Below are positions 1 to 6,697 of a stretch of DNA of 13,753 nucleotides, piece after piece. How positions within the stretch are numbered: the first letter of the stretch is position 1; each line of letters begins with the position of its first letter. This DNA comes from Paracoccaceae bacterium (GTDB lineage Bacteria; Pseudomonadota; Alphaproteobacteria; Rhodobacterales; Rhodobacteraceae), in assembly GCA_030625695.1 (NCBI GenBank), contig DAOUQK010000059.1:1-13753 (forward strand), given 5' to 3'. The notes beneath the pieces were generated by a model. The model was not told the origin of the DNA, did no database searches, and saw only the letters and a program-made list of their open reading frames with translations. The position numbers and the translations under genes are program-made.

Positions 1-1094
1 TCATCCACGTCCGGAAACAACCGCGTCGCGATCTTCAACGCGATGTTGCGATAGATCGCGGCATGTGGCCCTTCGGCCTGACTGACCATGACCGGTGTGC
101 CGGAATCCGAGTTCTTGCGGATGTCCATGTGCAGCGGAATCGCCGCCAGGAAGGGAACCCCAAGACGCTTGGCGTCTTCTTCTGCGCCGCCATGACCGAA
201 GATATCCGAAGACTCACCGCAATGGGGGCAGACAAAGGTCGACATGTTTTCGATGATGCCGAAGATCGGCACATCGACGTTCTTGAACATTTTCAGACCC
301 TTGCGCGCGTCAATCAGCGCCAGGTCCTGCGGGGTCGACACAATGATCGCGCCGTTCAACGGCACCTGTTGCGCCATGGTCAATTGCGCGTCGCCAGTGC
401 CGGGCGGCATGTCGAGAACCAGAACATCCAGCTCTCCCCAATCAACTTCGCGGGTCATCTGCATCAGCGCGGTGACCACCATCGGGCCGCGCCAGATTAC
501 CGGGTTATCCTCTTGCATCAGGAAGCCCATCGACATCACCTTGATGCCATATTGTTCTAACGGGATTACCCGGTCGTCTTTGATCTCGGGACGGTCTGAT
601 ATGTTCATCAACCGGGGTAGGGACGGCCCATAGATATCCGCGTCCAGTAAGCCAATTTTCAGGCCAAGCGAGCGCAGACCAAGGGCGATATTCACCGCAG
701 TCGTCGACTTGCCGACACCGCCTTTGCCCGAGGCAACGGCGATGATTGTTTTGATGCCGGGAATGGCCGCACTTGCGGGGCGGGCGTCTTCGCCGGGCGC
801 ATCCGTTGGGCGTTTCTTCAATTTGGGTGGCTGGGCGATGGCTGGGGCGGGGCGCTCGGATGTCAAAACAACCAAGAGGGTTTCAATCTCATCCAAGCCT
901 TTCAGCTTATCCTCGATCAGCGTTTTGATCTCGGCCAGATCGCCGGGGAAATCCAGCGGCACGTTGACGGACACAACGACCTTGCCGCCGTCAATTGCGA
1001 TTTCACGTTCGGTGATCAGTCCGAGATTGACCAGATCCGCTCGCAGGCCCGGAACCTTGATCGTCGAAATTCGTGCCAGAATGACTTTTTTCAT
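1..1094 (-). CDS. mrp: Mrp/ApbC/NBP35-type Fe-S cluster carrier P-loop ATPase (3' end cut by window)
   Basis: I read 364 codons from ATG at 1094 down to the window edge with no stop, so the C-terminus is missing. Residues 1-80 form a DUF59/MIP18-like domain. A proline- and lysine-rich linker follows, then the ATPase domain with the deviant Walker A motif GKGGVGKST (123-131), the switch/Walker region LLDADIYGPS (149-158) and DMPPGTGD (228-235). A Cys-Pro-His-Cys pair (C289, C292) is the Fe-S bridging motif of this family. The family acts in the cytoplasm, binding and handing over Fe-S clusters as a dimer. GGAG five bases before the ATG supports this start. The gene is divergent from the amidohydrolase at 1274. 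The family assignment is firm; the client proteins are unknown, although Fe-S enzymes such as the PaaE reductase in this window would be plausible ones. Confidence 0.95.
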   Translation of the reverse strand, partial: MKKVILARISTIKVPGLRADLVNLGLITEREIAIDGGKVVVSVNVPLDFPGDLAEIKTLIEDKLKGLDEIETLLVVLTSERPAPAIAQPPKLKKRPTDAPGEDARPASAAIPGIKTIIAVASGKGGVGKSTTAVNIALGLRSLGLKIGLLDADIYGPSLPRLMNISDRPEIKDDRVIPLEQYGIKVMSMGFLMQEDNPVIWRGPMVVTALMQMTREVDWGELDVLVLDMPPGTGDAQLTMAQQVPLNGAIIVSTPQDLALIDARKGLKMFKNVDVPIFGIIENMSTFVCPHCGESSDIFGHGGAEEDAKRLGVPFLAAIPLHMDIRKNSDSGTPVMVSQAEGPHAAIYRNIALKIATRLFPDVD

Positions 1095-1105
1095 GTCCGC
1101 TCCAT

Positions 1106-1132
1106 AAAGGGATGGTTTCCCGTCCGCCCTTT
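1106..1132 (-). promoter_or_regulatory. Possible hairpin in the mrp 5' leader
   Basis: AAAGGG at 1106-1111 pairs with CCCTTT at 1127-1132, leaving a 15-base interior that can add two more G-C pairs. In the mrp transcript it would lie just upstream of the GGAG ribosome binding site. It could affect initiation or be incidental; only the inverted repeat itself is seen. Confidence 0.2.
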
Positions 1133-1206
1133 TAGCCGGGTTGCATTGATTATCCAATAGCGTTTTTTGAATATGTTCTGCGATGCCGGTGAAGTTCATG
1201 AGTTTC

Positions 1207-1234
1207 TTGACCATGGGCGTAATACCATTAGCAT
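1207..1234 (+). promoter_or_regulatory. Candidate sigma70-type promoter for the amidohydrolase
   Basis: TTGACC at 1207-1212 matches five of six bases of a -35 box. TAGCAT at 1229-1234, after a 16-base spacer, matches four of six of a -10 box. The pair ends 39 bases before the start codon at 1274. It is a consensus match only; TAATAC at 1220-1225 is an alternative -10. Confidence 0.3.
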
Positions 1235-1273
1235 ACGAATGACGCCGGTAATCAGCCCTGGAAAGGACACGCA

Positions 1274-2440
1274 ATGACCGAGAAACTTGTTATCAGAAAC
1301 ATAGGGTTGCTCCTGTCTGGCAAGATGGAGACACCGATTCTGGATGGGGATTGTATGGTCGCCATTGACGGCAAAATCTCGGATTGGGGGTACGAACGTG
1401 ACCTGGATACCGAGGGGGCCACAATCGAAGTTGACGCCCACGATGTGACCCTGGCCCCCGGTCTGATCGATAGTCATATCCATCCGGTGATCGGTGATTA
1501 CACCCCGCGTCAGCAGCAATTGCACTGGATTGATTCGACCTTGCATGGCGGGGTGACCACGCTGATTTCTGCGGGCGAAGTACACTTACCTGGGCGGCCC
1601 AAAGATGTGGTCGGCCTTAAGGCGATGGCGATTGCATCCCAGCGTTGGTACGAGAATTTTCGCCCCTCGGGCATGAAGGTGCACGCAGGCGCGCCGGTTA
1701 TCGAACATGGGATGGTCGAAGAGGACTTTAAGGATATGGCCGATGCCGGTGTTAAACTGCTGGGCGAGGTCGGGCTGGGTACGGTCAAGGACGGCAAAAC
1801 TGCGAAACAGATGGTTGGTTGGGCGCGTAAATACGGTATGCAAAGCACCATTCATACGGGCGGTCCGTCGATTCCTGGGTCGGGGTTGATTGACGCCGAT
1901 ATGGTGATCGAAACCGGTACTGATGTGATTGGCCATATCAATGGCGGGCATTCGGCGTTGCCGGACGATCAGATCATTTGCCTGTGCGAAAGTTGTTCGG
2001 CGGCGTTTGAGATTGTCCACAATGGCAACGAACGGGCGGCGTTATTGGCGCTGAATACGGCGCGGGAGTTGAACAAGCTGGATCAGATCATTCTGGGTAC
2101 GGACGGCCCGGCCGGGTCGGGTGTGCAGCCGTTGGGTATTCTGCGAATGGTGGCGATGCTGTCCAGCCTTGGTGATGTGCCCGCCGAAGTGGCGTTCTGT
2201 TTTGCCAATGGCAACACGTCGCGGCAACGCGAGTTGGACACCGGGTTGATCGAACGGGGCTATGCGGCGGATTTTGTGCTGATGGATCAGGCGCAGCATG
2301 CGCCGGGCGGCAATATCCTGGAATCGGTGCAATTGGGCAATCTGCCGGGGGTGGGCATGACCATCATCGACGGTGTTGTGACCAGTCAGAGAAGCCGTAA
2401 CACCCCGCCTGCGGGCCGTTTGCCGGAAGTGGTTTCGTAA
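1274..2440 (+). CDS. Enamidase-like metal-dependent amidohydrolase
   Basis: This 388-residue protein has the amidohydrolase-superfamily layout: a small beta domain at both ends around a TIM barrel. Putative metal ligands are H68 and H70 in DSHIH, E165 in GEVGLGT (where many relatives carry a carboxylated lysine), H194 in HTGG, H221 in GHINGG and D277 in GTDGPAG. From memory, blocks such as HGGVTTLISAG, PGRPKD, PLGILR and the C-terminal SRNTPPA closely match enamidase of Eubacterium barkeri. That enzyme opens the ring of 6-oxo-1,4,5,6-tetrahydronicotinate to 2-formylglutarate and ammonia, and is about the same length. The start follows the purine-rich GAAAGGA at 1261-1267. The family call is strong. 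The substrate is inferred, because no nicotinate hydroxylase or 6-hydroxynicotinate reductase lies in the window, so another cyclic enamide or lactam is possible. Confidence 0.85.
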   Translation: MTEKLVIRNIGLLLSGKMETPILDGDCMVAIDGKISDWGYERDLDTEGATIEVDAHDVTLAPGLIDSHIHPVIGDYTPRQQQLHWIDSTLHGGVTTLISAGEVHLPGRPKDVVGLKAMAIASQRWYENFRPSGMKVHAGAPVIEHGMVEEDFKDMADAGVKLLGEVGLGTVKDGKTAKQMVGWARKYGMQSTIHTGGPSIPGSGLIDADMVIETGTDVIGHINGGHSALPDDQIICLCESCSAAFEIVHNGNERAALLALNTARELNKLDQIILGTDGPAGSGVQPLGILRMVAMLSSLGDVPAEVAFCFANGNTSRQRELDTGLIERGYAADFVLMDQAQHAPGGNILESVQLGNLPGVGMTIIDGVVTSQRSRNTPPAGRLPEVVS

Positions 2441-2446
2441 ATCACT

Positions 2447-2875
2447 CTACGCCAGTTTGCGGAGTATTTTCAATAGATTGCGCTGTTCTACCGTCGTTAG
2501 AGGTTTCAAAGTTTCAGCCGTGATGGCATGGCCGACAACCTGCATTCGCGCGACCAGTGCAACACCGGCAGGTGACAGGGAAATCAACGTGCGGCGTTTG
2601 TCATTCGGGTCCGGTTCGGCCATGATCAGCCCCTTTTGCCGCAACCGGTCGGCCACACCTTTGATGGTCGCCACATCCATCGCCGCCAGACGCCCCAGCC
2701 GGTTCTGAGAACATTTTCCCTGTTCAGACAGGCGCATCAAAGTCGAGAATTGTGTGGGGGTCAGGCCCTCGATGGTCAAGGACTGAAAGATCATCGCGTG
2801 CCGCTGGCTGGCAAGGCGCAGCAAGTAACCGACCTGATCATCAAGGATATAGGTGTCTGCCGCAGTGTCAGGCAT
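2447..2875 (-). CDS. MarR-family transcriptional regulator
   Basis: The 142-residue protein has the usual MarR length. A dimerisation helix occupies roughly residues 12-33. The winged helix-turn-helix spans about 38-100, with the recognition helix near 66-81 (MDVATIKGVADRL) and a wing carrying DPNDKRRTLISL (89-100). MarR proteins bind palindromes as dimers and usually repress a neighbouring catabolic gene until an aromatic or acidic ligand releases them. The sequence style recalls regulators of aromatic-acid breakdown such as NicR, and an enamidase homologue next door fits, but this is inference. It is divergent from the M19 peptidase at 3025 and converges on the amidohydrolase with six bases between the stops. 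Either neighbour could be its target. No strong ribosome binding site precedes the ATG. Confidence 0.92.
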   Translation of the reverse strand: MPDTAADTYILDDQVGYLLRLASQRHAMIFQSLTIEGLTPTQFSTLMRLSEQGKCSQNRLGRLAAMDVATIKGVADRLRQKGLIMAEPDPNDKRRTLISLSPAGVALVARMQVVGHAITAETLKPLTTVEQRNLLKILRKLA

Positions 2876-3024
2876 AAAAGCTCTGCTTTTGGTTGTGGTT
2901 TAAATTTTACTACCTGAAACGGAGCCAAGGAACAACGCTGGTGTTGACGCAAAAATATCTGGATGATCCGGGGGTTCTGGTCGATACTCGGGCTGACAGG
3001 CTCTCATTTTCAGGAAATATCCCC
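2876..3024. promoter_or_regulatory. Divergent control region between the MarR gene and the M19 peptidase gene
   Basis: This 149-base gap must hold the start signals of both genes. On the minus strand TAAAAT (2904-2909) could be a -10 box for the regulator. On the plus strand TTGACG (2944-2949) resembles a -35 box but has no good -10 partner at normal spacing. The AT-rich stretch around TTTAAA (2899-2904) is the most operator-like spot. I see no clear long palindrome, so the MarR operator is not located. Confidence 0.35.
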
Positions 3025-4092
3025 ATGACTGACTCAAAGCTGCCGCTGATATTCGACGGCCATAACGACGTGCTGACCCGATTGTTCGAAGGTGAGGGAC
3101 GAAAGGGCGTTCAGGGATTTGTCACCGGCAACGATGGGCATATTGATTTGCCACGGGCGCAAAGGGGCGGGTTTGGTGGTGGTTTCTTCGCCATCTATGT
3201 GCCGTCGCGCGGGGGGGTGGAAGGCGCTATGGAACAGATGTGCCAGCCAAGTTATGATTTGCCCCTGCCAGCGCTGATCAATGCGCCCGAGGCCTTGCCT
3301 GTTGCGCTTGAACAGGCCGCCTTGCTGATTGATCTTGAACGCACCGGGGCGCTGCAAATCTGTTGCAGCACCGGCGATATTCGCGCGGCGTTTGATGCCG
3401 GGCGGATCGCCGCGATCATGCATATCGAAGGCGCTGAGGCGATTGACGGGGACTTCCATGCGCTGGATGTGTTGTATCGCGCCGGGTTGCGCTCGCTCGG
3501 GCCGGTGTGGAGCCGTCCGACCATATTTGCCGAAGGGGTGCCATTCCGGTTCCCGTCGACCGGCGACATTGGCGGTGGGTTGACCGAAAAGGGCTGCGAG
3601 CTGATCCGGCGCTGCAACCAGATGCGGATCATGGTTGATCTGTCGCATCTGAACGAGGCGGGGTTTTGGGATGTGGCCCGGATTAGTGATGCGCCACTGG
3701 TGGCGACCCATTCGAATTGCCACGCCCTAAGTGCGCAGTCGCGCAATCTGACGGATAAGCAATTGCACGCGATTGCCGAAAGTGACGGCATGGTGGGGTT
3801 GAACTTTGCCACCGCATTTCTGCGCGAAGACGGGCAGATGGCGGGGGATGTGCCGTTGGAAACCCTGCTGCGCCATCTTGATCATATGATCGGTATTCTG
3901 GGCGAGGACCGGGTTGGCTTTGGGTCGGATTATGACGGGGCGCTGGTGCCGGATGTGATCAAAGATGTGACCGGGTTGGTACCCTTGCGGGACGCTATGC
4001 GCGCGCATGGGTACGACGAGGCGCTGATGGCCAAGCTGGCGCATGAGAACTGGCTGCGGGTTCTGGCGAAAACCTGGGGCGAAGATGGTTAA
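3025..4092 (+). CDS. M19 (membrane/renal dipeptidase family) metallopeptidase
   Basis: From ATG at 3025 the protein is 355 residues. The start is chosen because AGGAAA lies seven bases upstream and the product then begins just before the family's first motif; an upstream in-frame start at 2893 adds 44 residues without recognisable features. Zinc ligands of the M19 fold are visible: H13 and D15 in DGHND, E135 in HIEGAEA, H208 in DLSHL and H229 in ATHSN, with the later GFGSDYDG (298-305) block. The family hydrolyses dipeptides and some amides or lactams with a binuclear zinc centre. No signal peptide or lipobox is seen, so a cytoplasmic enzyme is likely. It converges on the alcohol dehydrogenase gene 46 bases away. 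The physiological substrate is unknown; a role with the nearby gamma-glutamyl ligase operon is a hypothesis. Confidence 0.92.
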   Translation: MTDSKLPLIFDGHNDVLTRLFEGEGRKGVQGFVTGNDGHIDLPRAQRGGFGGGFFAIYVPSRGGVEGAMEQMCQPSYDLPLPALINAPEALPVALEQAALLIDLERTGALQICCSTGDIRAAFDAGRIAAIMHIEGAEAIDGDFHALDVLYRAGLRSLGPVWSRPTIFAEGVPFRFPSTGDIGGGLTEKGCELIRRCNQMRIMVDLSHLNEAGFWDVARISDAPLVATHSNCHALSAQSRNLTDKQLHAIAESDGMVGLNFATAFLREDGQMAGDVPLETLLRHLDHMIGILGEDRVGFGSDYDGALVPDVIKDVTGLVPLRDAMRAHGYDEALMAKLAHENWLRVLAKTWGEDG

Positions 4093-4138
4093 TATAGGTG
4101 AGGGAAGGTGCGCACCCTACGCCCCATCAACATTTCGC

Positions 4139-5284
4139 TTATAGGCAGGCTTCCAGCAGGGCCTTGGTGTTCTCGGCGGTCATTTTCACCGGATTGCCAC
4201 CGGTGCTTGGGTCGTTCAATGCGTCCCGCACCAGCACGTCGATATCCGGGTCTTTGACGCCAAGTTCCGTCAATGTGCGGGGAATGTTCATCTCGGCGTT
4301 CAATTCGTCCACATAGGCGCAAAACCCGTCGAACCCGCCTTGAATACTCAGATAATTGGCCGCTTGGGCCAGCACTTTTTTGACCTTGGGCCGGTTGAAC
4401 TGCAACACTGCTGGCATGACAACAGCATTGGTGGTGCCGTGGTGGGTATGGTGATGCGCGCCGATTGGGTGGCTTAACGCATGGATCGCGCCCAGCCCCT
4501 TTTGGAACGCTGTTGCGCCCATTGCGGCGGCCGACATCATATGCGCGCGGGCCGCGATGTCGGTTCCGTCCTTATAGGCGCGCGGCAGATATTGTTTGAC
4601 CAGCCGCATGCCTTCCAAAGCCATGCCTTGCGACATTGGGTGGTAATGCGGCGAGCAAAAGGCCTCGACGCAATGGGCGAAGGCGTCCAGCCCGGTGCCT
4701 GCGGTGAAGAAAGGTGGCATACCGACAGTTAGTTCTGGGTCGCAGATTACCTGTAACGGTAGCATCTTGGGGTGGAAAATGATCTTTTTCTCATGGGTCT
4801 CGGAATTGGTGATGACGCCAGCGCGCCCGACTTCGGCGCCGGTTCCGGCGGTGGTGGGAACGGCGACAATCGGGTGAATGCCCGCCGGGTCGGCGCGGGT
4901 CCACCAATCGCCCACGTCTTCAAAGTCCCACACAGGTCGGGTTTGCCCCGCCATGAAGGCCAGCACCTTGCCAAGGTCCAGACCTGAACCGCCACCAAAG
5001 GCGATTACGCCGTCATAGCCACCTTCGCGGTAGATCTTGAGGCCCGCTGTGACATTGGTGCCATTCGGGTTTGGGTCAACGTCGGAAAACATTGCCCGGC
5101 CGAGACCGGCGGCTTCCATCAGGTCCAAAGTGGCCGTGGTGATCGGCAGGTCGGCCAGGCCTTTGTCGGTAACCAAAAGAGGCTTGGTGATGCCAGCGGC
5201 TGTGCAAGCCTCGGCAATCTCGGATATGCGACCTGCGCCAAAGCGGATCGAGGTGGGGTAGGACCAGTTGCCAACAAGTTTCAT
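4139..5284 (-). CDS. Iron-containing alcohol dehydrogenase (group III ADH)
   Basis: The 381-residue protein has the two-domain group III fold. The N-terminal dinucleotide-binding part shows GGGSGLDLGK (97-106) and PTTAGTGAEVG (143-153). The C-terminal helical part carries the metal ligands D200, H204, H268 and H282, spaced as in FucO-type enzymes. The last ligand sits in a histidine-rich run, GAHHHTHHG (275-283). The family interconverts primary alcohols and aldehydes with NAD(P)H. It is the last gene of the three-gene minus-strand operon, starting four bases after the aldehyde dehydrogenase stop, which implies translational coupling. AAGG about ten bases upstream of the ATG can serve as ribosome binding site. 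With the dehydrogenase next door it would carry an alcohol through aldehyde to acid. The exact alcohol is not evident. Confidence 0.93.
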   Translation of the reverse strand: MKLVGNWSYPTSIRFGAGRISEIAEACTAAGITKPLLVTDKGLADLPITTATLDLMEAAGLGRAMFSDVDPNPNGTNVTAGLKIYREGGYDGVIAFGGGSGLDLGKVLAFMAGQTRPVWDFEDVGDWWTRADPAGIHPIVAVPTTAGTGAEVGRAGVITNSETHEKKIIFHPKMLPLQVICDPELTVGMPPFFTAGTGLDAFAHCVEAFCSPHYHPMSQGMALEGMRLVKQYLPRAYKDGTDIAARAHMMSAAAMGATAFQKGLGAIHALSHPIGAHHHTHHGTTNAVVMPAVLQFNRPKVKKVLAQAANYLSIQGGFDGFCAYVDELNAEMNIPRTLTELGVKDPDIDVLVRDALNDPSTGGNPVKMTAENTKALLEACL

Positions 5285-5288
5285 ATCG

Positions 5289-6665
5289 TCAGACCTTTTT
5301 CAGATGGTAAGATTTCGGACGGGTCAGGGCCTGAAAGCCCAATACAGAAAGGCCCGCACCACGACCGGTATCCTTGCAACCGGTCCAGCACAAGGCCGGA
5401 TCAAGATAGTCGCATCGGTTCATGAATACGGTCCCGGTTTGCAGGCGTTTGGCGATGGCTTCGGCCGCATCTGCGTCTTTGGTATAGATCGCCGCCGTCA
5501 GGCCGAACATGCTGTCATTCATGCACGCGATGGCCTCGTCGTCGTCTTTGACGGACATGATCCCGACGACGGGTCCAAAGCTTTCGTCACGCATAACCCG
5601 CATTTTATGGGTCACATCTGTCAGAACCTGCGGGGTGAGGTAAGCCGCACCGTCATCCGCTTTGAACGTGGCGATATGGGCTGTGGCGCCGTCAGCCACG
5701 GCTTCGTCGATCTGGGCTCGGACCTCGGTGGCGAAACGGATGTTGGCCATAGGGCCGATGGTTGTTTCGGCCTCCAGAGGGTTGCCGAGAACATAGGTGT
5801 TCACCAGCGCCACGGCCTTTTCGACGTAAGCGTCAAACAGGCTTTCATGCACATAAATCCGTTCGATGCCGCAGCAACACTGGCCCGAGTTGAACATTGC
5901 CCCATCCATCAGCCCGTCAACGGCGGCATCAAGATCGGCGTCGGCGCGGACGTAGCCCGGGTCTTTGCCGCCCAGTTCAGTACTGACCGGCGTGAACGTT
6001 CCGGCAGCGGCGCGTTCCATTGCCTGACCGCCGCCCACCGAGCCGGTGAAATTGACAAAATCAAACGAACGCGCAGCGATCAGTGCGCTGGTGGTGTCAT
6101 GATCCAAGAACACGTTCTGGAACACGTCGCGGGGGATGCCGGCCGCGTAGAATGCCTCGGCCAGCCGTTCGCCAACCTGCAAGGTTTGGGTGGCGTGTTT
6201 CAGAATGACCGTATTGCCGGCAATCAGCGCCGGGGCCACCGTGTTGATGGCTGTCATATAGGGATAGTTCCAGGGCGCGACGACAAACACCACCCCATGC
6301 GGTTCGCGCTCAATCTTGCGCAGAAACTGATCGCTGTCTTCGATGATCAGCGGGGCCAAAGCGGTCTCGGCAATCGAGGCCATATGCAACGCACGTTCCT
6401 CGAACCCGCCAAATTCGCCGCCATAGCGCACCGGGCGGCCCATCTGATACGCCAGTTCCAGTGCCATACGGCCGGTGTCTTTGCCCACTTCGGCCACGGC
6501 GGCGCGGACCAGCTTGATACGTTCGGCCATTGGGCGCGTGGCCCATGCCGGTTGGGCGGCGCCGGCCGCGTTGACCACCGTGTCGGCATCGGCGCGCGAT
6601 AACACCGGGCGTTCCAGATAGGTTGATCCGTCAATCGGCGAGATACATTTCAGTGTTTTGGTCAT
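5289..6665 (-). CDS. NAD(P)-dependent aldehyde dehydrogenase
   Basis: The 458-residue protein is a slightly short member of the ALDH superfamily. It has the oxyanion-hole asparagine N133 in APWNYP, the cofactor loop FTGSVGGG (206-213), the general base E230 in ELGGKDP and the catalytic cysteine, most likely C264, in NSGQCCCG. It should oxidise an aldehyde to its acid in the cytoplasm. It lies between the GS-like ligase (32 bases upstream) and the iron-dependent alcohol dehydrogenase (four bases downstream), all on the minus strand and probably one transcript. In Puu-type routes the ALDH oxidises the gamma-glutamyl aldehyde, which fits this order. Succinate-semialdehyde-like or glutarate-semialdehyde-like substrates are alternatives. 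An AAGGA lies about 15 bases before the start, farther away than usual. Confidence 0.94.
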   Translation of the reverse strand: MTKTLKCISPIDGSTYLERPVLSRADADTVVNAAGAAQPAWATRPMAERIKLVRAAVAEVGKDTGRMALELAYQMGRPVRYGGEFGGFEERALHMASIAETALAPLIIEDSDQFLRKIEREPHGVVFVVAPWNYPYMTAINTVAPALIAGNTVILKHATQTLQVGERLAEAFYAAGIPRDVFQNVFLDHDTTSALIAARSFDFVNFTGSVGGGQAMERAAAGTFTPVSTELGGKDPGYVRADADLDAAVDGLMDGAMFNSGQCCCGIERIYVHESLFDAYVEKAVALVNTYVLGNPLEAETTIGPMANIRFATEVRAQIDEAVADGATAHIATFKADDGAAYLTPQVLTDVTHKMRVMRDESFGPVVGIMSVKDDDEAIACMNDSMFGLTAAIYTKDADAAEAIAKRLQTGTVFMNRCDYLDPALCWTGCKDTGRGAGLSVLGFQALTRPKSYHLKKV

Positions 6666-6697
6666 CTTTTTGATACCCGTTCCTTAATATGCGGGCA

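Noticed and set aside
63..1107. Plus-strand open frames over the left edge (63-560, 244-633, 709-1107)
   Set aside because: All are antisense to the Mrp ATPase, which reads continuously on the minus strand with Walker A and CPHC motifs.
2893..3024. Upstream start for the M19 peptidase
   Set aside because: The 44 extra residues are neither a signal peptide nor conserved-looking, and AGGAAA precedes ATG 3025 at proper spacing.
3034..3723. Minus-strand open frame (229 codons) opposite the M19 peptidase
   Set aside because: The plus strand encodes the conserved zinc ligands in order; this frame shows no recognisable domain.
4107..4116. Palindrome GGTGCGCACC in the convergent gap, considered as a terminator
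   Set aside because: The palindrome has no room for a loop beyond a very short stem and no T-run follows on either strand.
5268..6602. Long plus-strand open frame (444 codons) opposite the aldehyde dehydrogenase
   Set aside because: It is the antisense shadow of a full-length, motif-complete ALDH; its translation is rich in His, Arg and Gly without any family motif.
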